Origin: CAZFAP01 sp964516325
GTDB taxonomy: Bacteria; Auribacterota; JABMQX01
Assembly (NCBI GenBank): GCA_964516325.1
Contig: CAZFAP010000001.1
Span: forward strand, 1-64,000
Direction of reading: 5' to 3'
DNA: 64,000 nucleotides
Under the pieces are notes generated by a model. That model was not told the DNA's origin, searched no databases, and worked only from the letters and a program-made list of their open reading frames with translations. This document shows, in pieces, positions 34,942-44,029 of the stretch (within the stretch, counting starts at the first letter, position 1; every line of letters starts with the position of its first letter). A program made the position numbers and the translations under genes.

Positions 34942-36618
34942 ATGGCAAGTAAAACGTTCAACATCCTTGTGGGCGGAGAAGCCGGTCAGGGGCTGGTCAC
35001 CGTCGGGGAATTGCTGACCCGGTGCCTCGTCCGCTCCGGTTATTTCGTCGTTGTCACTCAGACCTATCAATCGCGCATTCGCGGCGGGCACAATACGTTC
35101 GCCGTCCGTGTCAGCACAGACCCAATCGTCGCTCCTCAAGAGCCCGTTGATCTCCTCGTCGCGCTGAATGCAGAGACCGTGAAGCTCCATCGAGAGGAAC
35201 TGGTCCCCGACGGGCTGACCATTGTTGACGAAGCCTTCGGCCTCACGGATGACTCCTGCCTGAAGGTTCCGTTCAAAGAGCTCTCCACCCGGAGGTCCAC
35301 GAACATTGTGGCGCTTGCCGTCGTTGCGTCTTCGGTGGGACTCGACGAAAACCTCCTCTCCCGCACGATGGAGGAGTACTTCGGGAAGAAGGACCCCAAA
35401 GCCGCAGAAGAGAACCAGCAGGCGTTGAGGAGTTCGTTTCAGTGGTGCGCGGGTCGCCCAGCGAGGGTCAGCAAGCTGCCGTCCGTTCAAAATCCTCCAA
35501 AGCGCCTGATGATGAATGGAAATGAGGCGATTGCCTTGGGCGCCCTTTCCGCCGGGCTGAGGTTCTATTCCTTCTATCCCATGACTCCCTCCACCTCCAT
35601 CGGGCAGTATCTTGCCGGACAAGCAAAGCGGCTGGGCTTGATTGTCGAGCAGGGGGAGGATGAGATTGCCGTCATCAACATGGCGTTGGGCGCCTCCTTC
35701 GCCGGCGCCCCGAGCATGGTTTCGACCTCTGGCGGCGGATTTGCGTTGATGGTCGAGGGGGTCAGTCTTGCGGGAATGACCGAGACGCCCGTCGTAATTG
35801 TCGTTGGGCAGCGCCCCGCCCCAGCAACCGGACTCCCGACCCGCACGGAGCAGGCGGACCTCGAGTTCGTCCTCCACGCCGGACACGGCGAATTTCCGCG
35901 GGCGATCTTCTCTCCGGGTACCGTCGAGGAGTGTTTCTATCTGACGCGTAAGGCGTTTGACCTCGCCGAGCGGTATCAGAGTCCAGTCTTCATCTTGACA
36001 GACCAATTCCTCGCCGATTCCTATCGTGCGGTCGCGCCCTTCGACTTGAAGGACCTCTCGCCCGTTCGTCCCGGAGTAGGGGAGGACGCGATTTCGCGCC
36101 CGTACAGAAGGCACGCGTTCACGGAAAGCGGCGTCTCACCTCGCCTCCTTCCCGGTTTGACAGCACACCTTGTCGTCACCGACAGCGACGAGCACACCGA
36201 AGACGGGCACATAACGGAAGACCTTTCCGTCCGGCGGCGGATGGTCCAAAAAAGGTTGAGAAAGCTGGAAGGAATTCGTCAGGACGTTACTCCGCCCGAG
36301 TTCCGTGGCGACGAGAATCCTGAACTCTTGCTCGTTTCATGGGGGAGCACAAAAGGCGCGGTCTGCGAAGCAGCTTCTCTCCTGAGGTTGCAGGGGCGTC
36401 GGGTTGTGGTGCTCCATTTTTCGCAGGTCTGGCCCATGGTCACCGACCAGGTCGTCCCGATTTTGGAAAAGGCTGGGGAGGTCGCCTGCGTGGAAGGAAA
36501 TGCCACCGGTCAACTCGTACGCTTGATCCGCCGTGAGACCGGTTTTGCCATCGAGAGGCGAATCCTCCGGTGCGACGGTTTGCCCTTCACGCCGGAATCA
36601 ATCGTTCGTGAGCTGTAA
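34942..36618 (+). CDS. korA: 2-oxoacid:ferredoxin oxidoreductase, gamma-alpha fusion subunit (558 aa)
   Basis: ATG 34942 has GGAGG six bases upstream. Residues ~1-185 are the gamma domain (LVGGEAGQGLVTVGELLTRCLVRSG, QSRIRGGHNTFAVRVS) and ~195-558 the alpha domain (MNGNEAIALGALSAGLRFYSFYPMTPST, QGEDEIAVINMALGASFAG, GLPTRTEQADL). This gamma-alpha fusion is the KorA form. With KorB it converts a 2-oxoacid, often 2-oxoglutarate, plus CoA to acyl-CoA and CO2, reducing ferredoxin. In this island it could feed electrons to the flavodiiron protein and rubrerythrins. The substrate is an inference. It is followed 17 bases later by korB. Confidence 0.9.
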   Translation: MASKTFNILVGGEAGQGLVTVGELLTRCLVRSGYFVVVTQTYQSRIRGGHNTFAVRVSTDPIVAPQEPVDLLVALNAETVKLHREELVPDGLTIVDEAFGLTDDSCLKVPFKELSTRRSTNIVALAVVASSVGLDENLLSRTMEEYFGKKDPKAAEENQQALRSSFQWCAGRPARVSKLPSVQNPPKRLMMNGNEAIALGALSAGLRFYSFYPMTPSTSIGQYLAGQAKRLGLIVEQGEDEIAVINMALGASFAGAPSMVSTSGGGFALMVEGVSLAGMTETPVVIVVGQRPAPATGLPTRTEQADLEFVLHAGHGEFPRAIFSPGTVEECFYLTRKAFDLAERYQSPVFILTDQFLADSYRAVAPFDLKDLSPVRPGVGEDAISRPYRRHAFTESGVSPRLLPGLTAHLVVTDSDEHTEDGHITEDLSVRRRMVQKRLRKLEGIRQDVTPPEFRGDENPELLLVSWGSTKGAVCEAASLLRLQGRRVVVLHFSQVWPMVTDQVVPILEKAGEVACVEGNATGQLVRLIRRETGFAIERRILRCDGLPFTPESIVREL

Positions 36619-36635
36619 CTCAAGACGAGGGCAAA

Positions 36636-37487
36636 ATGGTAACCATTGATGACTACGGAAAATATGAAACGGCGTGGTGTCCCGGCTGTGGAAACTTCGG
36701 TATTCTGAGAGCCGTCAAGCAGGCGCTCCTTGCCAGCGGGATCGAGCCACACCAGGTTCTTTTCGTCTCCGGCATCGGGCAGGCGGCAAAGGCCCCGCAT
36801 TACCTGAATGCCAATCTTTTCAACGGTCTTCACGGGCGCTCCCTCCCGGTGGCGACGGGCGCCAAGCTCGCCAATCCCCGGCTCGTCGTCATCGTCGAAA
36901 GCGGCGATGGCTGCACCTATGGCGAAGGCGGAAACCACTTCTTAGCCGCGATTCGCCGAAACATTGACCTTACGCTCCTCGTTCACAACAACCAGGTCTA
37001 TGGCTTGACGAAAGGGCAGGCGAGCCCCACTTCGGAGGTCGGCTTCGTTACCAAGGCTCAGCCGGAGGGCGTCTTCGCCCAGCCCTTCAACCCGGTCGCA
37101 GTGGCCGTCGCTATGCACGCCGGATTTGTCGCGCGGAGCTTCGCCGGAATGCTCGACCATTTGGCGAAGATGATCCAGCAGGCAATTGCCCACCGGGGCC
37201 TCTCTCTTGTTGACATACTTCAACCATGTCCTTCGTTCAACAAGGTGAACACGTGGGAATGGTATCAGCGGCGGTGTTACGTTTTGCCGGAGGATCACGA
37301 CCCCACGAGTTGGGAAGCCGCCATGAAGGTCGCCTATGAGTGGGGCGACCGCATCCCCGTCGGGATTATTTATCGAAACAATAGACCGCCGTTCGAGGAG
37401 AACTCTTCCGTTTTGCGTCAGGGACCGCTCGTTGGGCGAGACCTCGATAAGGAAGCGATGTCTGCGACTCTGGAGCGATTTGCCTGA
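36636..37487 (+). CDS. korB: 2-oxoacid:ferredoxin oxidoreductase, beta (TPP-binding) subunit (283 aa)
   Basis: The thiamine pyrophosphate subunit has the cluster/TPP motif WCPGCGNFGILRAVKQAL, the GDG motif VIVESGDGCTYGEGGNHF and the following VHNNQVYGLTKGQASPT. DILQPCPSFNKVN is typical of KorB. It lacks an added ferredoxin domain, so an external ferredoxin takes the electrons. It is 17 bases downstream of korA and translationally linked. Length is normal. Confidence 0.93.
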   Translation: MVTIDDYGKYETAWCPGCGNFGILRAVKQALLASGIEPHQVLFVSGIGQAAKAPHYLNANLFNGLHGRSLPVATGAKLANPRLVVIVESGDGCTYGEGGNHFLAAIRRNIDLTLLVHNNQVYGLTKGQASPTSEVGFVTKAQPEGVFAQPFNPVAVAVAMHAGFVARSFAGMLDHLAKMIQQAIAHRGLSLVDILQPCPSFNKVNTWEWYQRRCYVLPEDHDPTSWEAAMKVAYEWGDRIPVGIIYRNNRPPFEENSSVLRQGPLVGRDLDKEAMSATLERFA

Positions 37488-37621
37488 AAGGCCTTCGCTG
37501 CAACAGGACGGCGTGTTCGCTGGCGGATAGAAACGGCAAAGCTCGGGCATGGGTTTTCATCTGCTCGTCGCCGACGCCCAGCAGCCGAGCTTGAGCAAGA
37601 GCGCAAATCAGAATTGAGAGA

Positions 37622-38431
37622 ATGGCTTTTCTGCGGGACCTTCATCCTGTCGTTCAGGCTCTTCTGGCTACATGCTTCACCTGGGGCGTAACCGCGCTGG
37701 GGGCGGCCTGGGTGTTCCTTTTCAAGAGAGTGAGCCAGAAGGTCCTTGGTGCCATGCTTGGTTTCGCGGGCGGGGTCATGGTCGCGGCCAGTTATTGGTC
37801 GCTCCTCGCTCCGGCGATCGAAATGTCCAAAGGCAGAAGTCTTCCGGCTTGGTTTGCTCCTGCCGTCGGATTTCTCGCGGGAGCTGTTTTCCTGCGAGGC
37901 ATTGACCTGATTTTGCCGCATCTCCATCCGGGCTTTTCGATGGAGGAGGCCGAGGGCATCCCGACATCCTGGCGGCGGAGCATCTTGCTGGTTCTGGCGA
38001 TAACATTGCACAACATCCCCGAGGGGCTTGCGGTAGGGGTTGCCTTTGGCGCCGTTGCCGCAGGGTTCTCTGGCGCCACTCTCGGCGCGGCAGTGGCGCT
38101 TGCTATCGGAATCGGCCTTCAGAATTTCCCTGAGGGCCTGGCGGTTTCATTGCCGCTTCGTCGTGAAGGGATGTCTCGCTTGAAGAGTTTTTGGTATGGG
38201 CAGTTGTCGGCAGTGGTTGAGCCGATTGCGGGCGTGCTCGGCGCCGCCGCGGTCATGGCAGCGAAGCCGGTTCTTCCCTATGCCCTATCGTTTGCCGCGG
38301 GCGCCATGATCTTTGTCGTCGTTGAGGAGGTGGTGCCCGAATCCCACCACGGCGGGAACGCTCACCTGGCGACTCTTGGCTTCATGGTGGGATTCATTGT
38401 AATGATGGTTCTTGACGTCGCCCTGGGCTGA
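37622..38431 (+). CDS. ZIP-family metal transporter (GufA/ZupT-like, 269 aa)
   Basis: Eight membrane helices are visible. The binuclear metal site motifs are ITLHNIPEGLAVGVAFG (HNxPEG in TM4) and GIGLQNFPEGLAVSLPL (QNxPEG in TM5). A final FVVVEEVVPESHHGG end is typical of the GufA subgroup. It would import zinc or iron, or a similar divalent cation. In this gene set, metal supply for the ferritins, superoxide reductases and SOD is a plausible role. Asn/Gln at the second site differs slightly from HNxPEG and may shift selectivity. Confidence 0.88.
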   Translation: MAFLRDLHPVVQALLATCFTWGVTALGAAWVFLFKRVSQKVLGAMLGFAGGVMVAASYWSLLAPAIEMSKGRSLPAWFAPAVGFLAGAVFLRGIDLILPHLHPGFSMEEAEGIPTSWRRSILLVLAITLHNIPEGLAVGVAFGAVAAGFSGATLGAAVALAIGIGLQNFPEGLAVSLPLRREGMSRLKSFWYGQLSAVVEPIAGVLGAAAVMAAKPVLPYALSFAAGAMIFVVVEEVVPESHHGGNAHLATLGFMVGFIVMMVLDVALG

Positions 38432-38591
38432 AGCGTTTTCGATCGTTCGCTCGGGCGCGGACGTGCGATGCGCTACAGGTCAATTGCTAATGCAGGCTGA
38501 CGAATGCAGTTCGGCCGGGGATAGAGAAACGGAGTCAAATCACAGACAGCGGAACGTCGCAAGTTTTTGGCAAAACACGGGAGGAATGACC

Positions 38592-39224
38592 ATGGCAACT
38601 CTTCTGCACATTCAGGCAACCGCAACGCCCGAATTATCGTACTCTCTTCGAGCGGCGCAGGCTTTCCTGGAAAGCTATCGAGAATCCCACCCGGGCGACA
38701 GGATTGACACCCTCGACCTCGGGAAAGACCGTATCCCGGATTTCCTCGGCCTTGTGGCGCGGGGAAAGTACCGCATTCTCCATGGCGAGCCTCACACCAA
38801 GGAGGAAGCGAATGCCTGGGAAGCCGTCGCTTCTGAAATCGAGCGATTCAAAAAAGCCGACAAGTACGTCATTTCGTCGCCCATGTGGAACTTCACCATA
38901 CCCTATCGTCTGAAGCAATATTTCGACGTCATCGTCCAACCCGGCTACACATTCGCCTATTCTTCGGAGAAAGGGTACACCGGATTGGTGACCGGGCGAC
39001 CGGTTATGTTGTTTCTGGCGCGCGGCGGGGAATACAAGCCCGGCACCGGCGCCGCTGCGTTCGATTTCCAGCGCCCATACCTGGAGACTATCCTGCGGTT
39101 CATTGGGTTCACGGAGATCGGTGTGATCGTGGTCGAGCCGACGCTCCTGGGTGGTCCCCAGGTCGCCGAGAAAAAGGTGAACGAAGCAATTGCAGAGGCT
39201 CGTGAGAAAGCCAAAACGTTTTAA
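38592..39224 (+). CDS. azoR: FMN-dependent NADH-azoreductase/quinone reductase-like flavodoxin-fold protein (210 aa)
   Basis: GGGAGG seven bases ahead selects ATG 38592 over ATG 38586. The flavodoxin_2 fold shows FMN loops (HIQATATPELSYSLRAAQAFL, the SPMWNFTIPYRLKQYFD loop and LFLARGGEY). AzoR enzymes reduce azo dyes and quinones by two electrons with NADH, avoiding semiquinone radicals. That fits the oxidative-stress context. The true substrate is likely a quinone, but this is an inference. Confidence 0.86.
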   Translation: MATLLHIQATATPELSYSLRAAQAFLESYRESHPGDRIDTLDLGKDRIPDFLGLVARGKYRILHGEPHTKEEANAWEAVASEIERFKKADKYVISSPMWNFTIPYRLKQYFDVIVQPGYTFAYSSEKGYTGLVTGRPVMLFLARGGEYKPGTGAAAFDFQRPYLETILRFIGFTEIGVIVVEPTLLGGPQVAEKKVNEAIAEAREKAKTF

Positions 39225-39329
39225 GCTTGACCGGTCCGGCGCCCCGGCGGGCACTGCGACGGGGCCGGTAGTCTGCGTGAATCCGCGTTCGTCTGTGGTT
39301 TCACCCATTTTTGCGGAAGGAGAAACGGA

Positions 39330-40367
39330 ATGAAAGCAGCGGTCATTCGTGAGCATGGCGGACACGACGTTATTCACATCGAGGAGATTCCTAATCCAGA
39401 AGCGGCGGAAGGCGAAATCGTCCTTGAACTTCGCGCCGCGGCGCTGAATCATCTCGATATATGGGTGCGCAAAGGGCGCCCCGGGCTGGTCCTCCTCTTC
39501 CCTCACGTGTTAGGTTCAGATGGCGCGGGCGCCGTCGTAGAGACCGGTCCGGCCGTCCGTGGCTTCTCGGTCGGGGATGAAGTCATTCTAAATCCGGGTC
39601 TCAGTTGCGGGGTCTGCGAGTACTGCCAGCGTGGGGAACAGAGCGAGTGTCCGGCGTTTGGCATACTGGGCATGTCGCGCCCGGGGACCTTCGCCGAGCG
39701 GGTCGCCGTGCCTGCCGCCAACGTCCATCCGAAGCCGCCCACGCTCAGTTTTGAGGAAGCTGCCGCTTTGCCTCTGGCGCATCTCACCGCCTGGAGAATG
39801 CTGATGACTCGGGCGGGGCTTCAACCCGGCGAGACTGTTCTAATTCATGGAATTGGCGGCGGAGTCGCTCTTGCGGCCCTTCAATTCGCCAAGCTCCTGA
39901 GCGCTGGGGTCATCGTGACATCGTCATCCGACGAGAAGCTCTCCCGCGCAAAGGAGCTGGGCGCCGATCACACGGTTAACCACAGGACTGCGCCCGACCC
40001 GACCGCCGCCATCCACGAAATCACCGAGGGGCGCGGCGTTGACGTTGCCGTGGATACAACGGGAGCAGCTACCTTCCCCGTTGACATTGCCGTGGTTCGT
40101 CGGGGCGGGAGAATCGTTCTCTGTGGCGTTACGACGGGCGCAATAGCGGAGACCGATTTGCGGAGAGTGTATTGGAACCAGTTGACCATTCTCGGTTCCA
40201 CCATGGGGTCCCACGAGGACTTCCGGCAGATGCTTCGCGCGGTCACCAATGCGAAGCTGAAGCCCGTGATTGATTCGGTTGTTCCTCTCGACGGTTGCAG
40301 CGACGCCATCGCTCGGATGGAGAACGGCGAGCAGTTCGGCAAGATTGTTCTGGCCATTTCAGGTTGA
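39330..40367 (+). CDS. Zinc-type medium-chain dehydrogenase/quinone oxidoreductase-like (345 aa)
   Basis: This is an MDR-superfamily protein with NAD(P)-binding motif VLIHGIGGGVALAALQFAKLL. The structural zinc lobe is present (CGVCEYCQRGEQSEC). The catalytic-zinc Cys usually found near residue 40 is replaced by Asn (AALNHLDIWVRKG), and the second ligand site is HVLGSDGAG. So it probably works as a quinone/enone reductase rather than a true alcohol dehydrogenase. It is 105 bases behind azoR and has GGAAGGAG before ATG 39330. Confidence 0.86.
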   Translation: MKAAVIREHGGHDVIHIEEIPNPEAAEGEIVLELRAAALNHLDIWVRKGRPGLVLLFPHVLGSDGAGAVVETGPAVRGFSVGDEVILNPGLSCGVCEYCQRGEQSECPAFGILGMSRPGTFAERVAVPAANVHPKPPTLSFEEAAALPLAHLTAWRMLMTRAGLQPGETVLIHGIGGGVALAALQFAKLLSAGVIVTSSSDEKLSRAKELGADHTVNHRTAPDPTAAIHEITEGRGVDVAVDTTGAATFPVDIAVVRRGGRIVLCGVTTGAIAETDLRRVYWNQLTILGSTMGSHEDFRQMLRAVTNAKLKPVIDSVVPLDGCSDAIARMENGEQFGKIVLAISG

Positions 40368-40449
40368 CCTGACTGTAGATGAGACAGATTCGGCACGATC
40401 CGTGTTGACCGGCGTCCATGTGCGGTTTCAAAGTTAGGAGGATGATTTC

Positions 40450-41658
40450 ATGAGCGGACCATTTAAAGCAACCCAGGTGACAGAGAACATTTTTTGGGTG
40501 GGCGCCATTGACTGGGCCCTGCGAAATTTCCACGGCTACGCCACCAGCCGCGGCACGACCTACAACGCCTACCTCATCCTCGCCGACAAAATCACCTTGG
40601 TTGATACGGTCAAGGCGCCCTTCAAGGATGAAATGCTTTCCCGAATCGCCTCGGTCATTGATCCTGCGAAGGTTGACTACATCATCTCGAATCACTCGGA
40701 GATGGACCATTCGGGATGCCTCCCAGAGGTCATCGAGCGAATTAAGCCTCAAAAAGTCCTCGCTTCCGAGAACGGCGTCAAGGCTCTTCGAGAGCATTTC
40801 CACACTTCCCATGACATCGTCGCGGTCAGGGACGGCGAGAGCCTCAGCCTCGGGAACATGACCCTCTCCTTCATGGAGACCCGGATGCTCCACTGGCCCG
40901 ATAGCATGTTCACCTATGTTGCGGAGCAGCAGTTCCTCTTCTCGCAGGATGCCTTTGGCATGCACCTCGCCAGCACCGAAAGATTTGACGATGAGCTTGA
41001 CAGCCAGGCCCTCGAATACGAAGCCGCCAAATACTACGCCAACATCCTCCTGCCGTTTTCCTCCTTCGTCACGAGGCTTTTGGAGAAGCTTGGGAAGCTC
41101 GGTATCCCAATCAGGACGATGGCGCCGGACCATGGCCCCATCTGGCGCAAAGACGTTAACAAAATAGTCGAGCTTTATTCCCGCTGGGCTGCTCAGAAGC
41201 CCACCATGAAGGCCGTCATCACCTACGACACCATGTGGCAGAGCACCGCCCTCATGGCGCGGGCGATATGCGACGGACTGGTATCCGGCGGGGTCAGCGT
41301 CAAAGTCATGCCCCTCGATGCCTGCCACCGCAGCGATGTCGCCACGGAAGTCTTCGACGCCGGCGCTCTCCTGGTCGGCTCACCCACCATGAACAACACG
41401 ATCTTCCCGACGGTCGCGGACGTTATGACGTATCTCAGGGGTCTGAAGCCCCGGAACAAAATCGGTGCGGTCTTCGGCTCCTACGGCTGGAGCGGCGAAG
41501 CGGTGAAGCAACTGGGAAATATGCTCGCCGAGATGAAGATCGAGCTGGTCGGCGAACCGATCAACGCGAAATACGTGCCCGATGGCGAAACCCTCGCCAG
41601 GTGCTTTGCTCTCGGCGCCCTCGTCGCCGAAAAGCTCAGGGGGAAATGCGGCCCCTGA
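40450..41658 (+). CDS. fprA: Flavodiiron protein (rubredoxin:oxygen/NO oxidoreductase, 402 aa)
   Basis: The metallo-beta-lactamase-like diiron domain has the HxExDH ligands in SNHSEMDHSG, Asp in SQDAFGMHLAS and a His in APDHGPIW. The flavodoxin domain begins near residue 253 (AVITYDTMWQSTALMARAI) with FMN loops VGSPTMNNTIFP and FGSYGWSGEAV. Class A flavodiiron proteins reduce oxygen to water or NO to N2O with electrons from rubredoxin. No rubredoxin domain or gene adjoins, but the rubrerythrin domain could serve. AGGAGGATG precedes the ATG. It closes the nineteen-gene island. Confidence 0.94.
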   Translation: MSGPFKATQVTENIFWVGAIDWALRNFHGYATSRGTTYNAYLILADKITLVDTVKAPFKDEMLSRIASVIDPAKVDYIISNHSEMDHSGCLPEVIERIKPQKVLASENGVKALREHFHTSHDIVAVRDGESLSLGNMTLSFMETRMLHWPDSMFTYVAEQQFLFSQDAFGMHLASTERFDDELDSQALEYEAAKYYANILLPFSSFVTRLLEKLGKLGIPIRTMAPDHGPIWRKDVNKIVELYSRWAAQKPTMKAVITYDTMWQSTALMARAICDGLVSGGVSVKVMPLDACHRSDVATEVFDAGALLVGSPTMNNTIFPTVADVMTYLRGLKPRNKIGAVFGSYGWSGEAVKQLGNMLAEMKIELVGEPINAKYVPDGETLARCFALGALVAEKLRGKCGP

Positions 41659-41969
41659 CGGGCGGCTTGCAGACATAGGCGACCATAAGGACTCCGCCTT
41701 GGCTTCGCCCCATTCCTGGGCTTGCGTCTGAAGTAACCGGTCACCTCTCAATGTAGCCCCTTAGTGATAGGTGGAGGTCATCGGGAATGACGGGGTCCCC
41801 CCCAAGGGGATGGAAGCGCAGTCGCCCATGAACTTCGTTCAGCCCGAGACCATGAAAATGGTGGCGGCATCGTTATGCTTCAGTTGCGCATGAGCGAGCC
41901 ATCGCCTGGTGCAAGATCGGCATGATGGGGCTGCGACACCAGGCCCCCAGGCGATGGTTGCCGGCTTCA

Positions 41970-41988
41970 GTGGCGCCGTCGGCGCCAC
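41970..41988. repeat. Perfect 8-base-arm palindrome GTGGCGCC-GTC-GGCGCCAC
   Basis: It forms a strong hairpin ~310 bases after the flavodiiron gene. No U-tract follows, so it is not a classical terminator. It sits beside other perfect hairpins. Confidence 0.55.
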
Positions 41989-42133
41989 TTGTAGCCGGGC
42001 TTCCCGGACCCATGGGGTTCACCCCGTTCCCACCTCTCAGCGGTAGCCACAGCCCCCGGCCCCACGGCGCCGACTTTCAGGGCGGAGAACGCCGAGATCG
42101 CAGAGAGAGCACCGCCCGTCGGAGAAACGTGGC

Positions 42134-42150
42134 ATGGGCATCTTGCCCAT
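42134..42150. repeat. Perfect 7-base-arm palindrome ATGGGCA-TCT-TGCCCAT
   Basis: The arms match exactly. It lies 21 bases before the CCCGCC palindrome at 42172, so two hairpins stand in tandem. Confidence 0.55.
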
Positions 42151-42171
42151 AGCTGGCGGAGCACCCACGGT

Positions 42172-42186
42172 CCCGCCAAAGGCGGG
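42172..42186. repeat. CCCGCC-AAA-GGCGGG palindrome, copy 3
   Basis: It is identical in core to the copy at 45751, including the AAA loop and the following AT. The same motif in a disrupted transposase suggests a mobile or spreading short repeat. Confidence 0.6.
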
Positions 42187-42566
42187 ATGCCGCGGACGTC
42201 CGTCCTCTGCGCTCTCTGCGGGGAGTCCCCTCCTGAGACTGAGGCGTTACGTTTCACTTCACCTTTTTATTGACACACCGCAGAGCTTTTCCTTATAAGC
42301 GTGCCGCAATTGCGCCCGACTTTTCCGGGCGGTTGCATTGCTTCCGTCGTGGGAGGAGCTGCTTCGCTTGTGAAGCAGGAGGGCGTTTGCAGCCCTCGAC
42401 TTTGCTGGTCGCGTTGCGTCCTGTGCGACGCAGGCCCTGCGACCCTGCGGGCGCCCTTGAGTCACTTGATGCGGATGAGACCCTACTGCGCCTTTGAGCG
42501 CAAGGCATCCACCCGTGCAAATGACCCTATGACCAGAACTTGTGCTTACGGAGGTTGATCTATCTG

Positions 42567-42731
42567 ATGTGCTGCGACCTATGTCCCGAATTTGAGGAGT
42601 GTGAACATCCTCTCGACGAATCGGAGTACGGTTGCCTCAAATGTCCAGAGTACCATGATTGCGATGTCCGCTCGGACACGGAATACGTAGGCTTCGACGA
42701 GGAAGAAGGGACGGAGAACCTTGAGTTTTGA
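42567..42731 (+). CDS. Small Cys-rich protein with duplicated CxxCPE(F/Y)xxC motif (54 aa)
   Basis: ATG 42567 has GGAGG about 12 bases upstream. The 54-residue product contains two copies of one pattern, CDLCPEFEEC and CLKCPEYHDC, joined by an acidic linker. Six cysteines in two sets of C-x2-C-x5-C suggest a pair of metal sites, possibly zinc or a small Fe-S carrier. The rest is strongly acidic (EEEGTENLEF). No family is recognised by me. It lies alone in gene-poor DNA between the defence island and apbE, with which it could be co-transcribed. It is too short for confident prediction, but the internal repeat argues it is real. Confidence 0.6.
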   Translation: MCCDLCPEFEECEHPLDESEYGCLKCPEYHDCDVRSDTEYVGFDEEEGTENLEF

Positions 42732-42925
42732 GTCGCCGCTGCGTCTCGGTTTCTCTTGCTTTGTCCCCGCTTGGCTTAGAAATCGCGCCGCAGGTCGGTT
42801 GTGCCTGCACGCAGTTCGCTTGAAGGTGAATCGTGTTGTGGCGGCGCCTGAGCACAAGGGACTTTGAAAAGCCCTTTTCCTCCACCTCTTCACGCGACCC
42901 TCGCATATTGATAGGGAGTCCAGAA

Positions 42926-44029
42926 ATGAGGCCATTTTTTCGAAGGTTCTTGATTCTCCTTGCGGGACCTCTCGGTTTGGATTGTGTCTCCTCGCTCGCC
43001 ATCGCAACTTCGCTTTCCCCGGAACCGCCGCTTCCTGTCTGGGCTCCTCGCCAGTCCAGCGCCCGCAGCCGGGCCGTCTATCGGATGGAAGACACCGTCA
43101 TGGGTCCCATCACCGCCCGGATTACCGCTGTCTCGACTCGCATGTCCGAGAAGGAGATGGAGTCCATCGTCAAGGCTGCCTTCGCCGAAGTCCACAAGAT
43201 AGACGCCTTGATGAGCCACTACAAAAAGGATAGCGACGTCTCTCGTCTGAACGAAAGTCCCGCGGGCGTTTGGACCCGAGTTGACCCGCTGACCTTCGCT
43301 GTGCTTGAGGAATCGCAGAGAGTCGCCGAGTTGAGCGGAGGAGCCTTCGATGTGACCGTTCAACCCCTATGCACCCTGTGGGGTTTCTGGCCCGTCAGAG
43401 ACCCGAAGGTGCCATCCAGCGAAGAGATTCGTGCGGCCCTGTCGCATGTCGGCTATATGAAGCTCTCTCTCGACCAGAAGAACTCCACTGTTATGAAAAG
43501 CGACACCGAGGTGAAGCTTGACCTCAGCGCCGTTGCGAAGGGCTACGCTGTTGACAAAGCGATAGAGCTTCTGAAGGAAAAGGGGCTGCGCGACGCGCTT
43601 GTCGAAATCGGCGGCGAGATCCGCACCATCGGAAAAAACAAAGAGGGCAAACCCTGGCGAATCGGCGTTCTCCACCCGATAAAACCCGGCTACCTGACCG
43701 TGCTCAACATATCTGACAAGGCTGTCGCCACCTCCGGCGATTACATGAACTTCTTCGTCCTTGACGGCAAGCGATATTGCCACCTGATGGACCCGCGCAC
43801 GGGACAACCCATTTCGAACGACCTCTGCAGCGTCACTGTGATCGCCGAGAATTGCGCGCGGGCCGACGCGTTAGCCACCGCCGTCTCCGTCATGGGGCTC
43901 GAACAAGGCATGAAGCTGATCGAGTCCTTGCCCGGAACCGAAGCCATCATCGTCCGACGCAAGAATGGCGGAAACGAACTGGAAGTTACCGTCTCGAAGG
44001 GCCTAAAAGGCCTCGACTTCTCGCGGTAG
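42926..44029 (+). CDS. apbE: ApbE-type FAD:protein FMN transferase, exported (367 aa)
   Basis: AGGGAG precedes ATG 42926. The N-terminus has a hydrophobic export signal (FFRRFLILLAGPLGLDC; the Cys suggests a possible lipoprotein). The core has TVMGPITARI, SDVSRLN, GGAFDVTVQPLCTLWGF, VKLDLSAVAKGYAVDKAIELL, ALVEIGGEIRTIG and SGDYMNFFV with the Mg-binding Asp/Thr region ADALATAVSVMG. ApbE attaches FMN to Thr of RnfG/NqrC-type proteins outside the membrane. No Rnf/Nqr gene is in this window. Length is normal for the family. Confidence 0.92.
   Translation: MRPFFRRFLILLAGPLGLDCVSSLAIATSLSPEPPLPVWAPRQSSARSRAVYRMEDTVMGPITARITAVSTRMSEKEMESIVKAAFAEVHKIDALMSHYKKDSDVSRLNESPAGVWTRVDPLTFAVLEESQRVAELSGGAFDVTVQPLCTLWGFWPVRDPKVPSSEEIRAALSHVGYMKLSLDQKNSTVMKSDTEVKLDLSAVAKGYAVDKAIELLKEKGLRDALVEIGGEIRTIGKNKEGKPWRIGVLHPIKPGYLTVLNISDKAVATSGDYMNFFVLDGKRYCHLMDPRTGQPISNDLCSVTVIAENCARADALATAVSVMGLEQGMKLIESLPGTEAIIVRRKNGGNELEVTVSKGLKGLDFSR

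Larger units (their letters stand above)
41659..42566. other. Long palindrome-rich intergenic region, no supported gene
   Basis: No convincing frame lies in these ~900 bases. They hold several perfect hairpins: GTGGCGCC/GGCGCCAC (41970-41988), ATGGGCA/TGCCCAT (42134-42150) and CCCGCC/GGCGGG (42172-42186). Short phrases resembling those at 44369-44459 recur. The region follows the flavodiiron gene and looks like a repeat accumulation zone. It may contain the end of the long island transcript. Confidence 0.5.

Noticed and set aside
34792..36114. A 440-codon frame antisense to korA
   Set aside because: korA is unmistakable; the antisense product has no domain.
40243..41328. A 361-codon frame antisense to the flavodiiron gene
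   Set aside because: It is a shadow of a strongly conserved gene.
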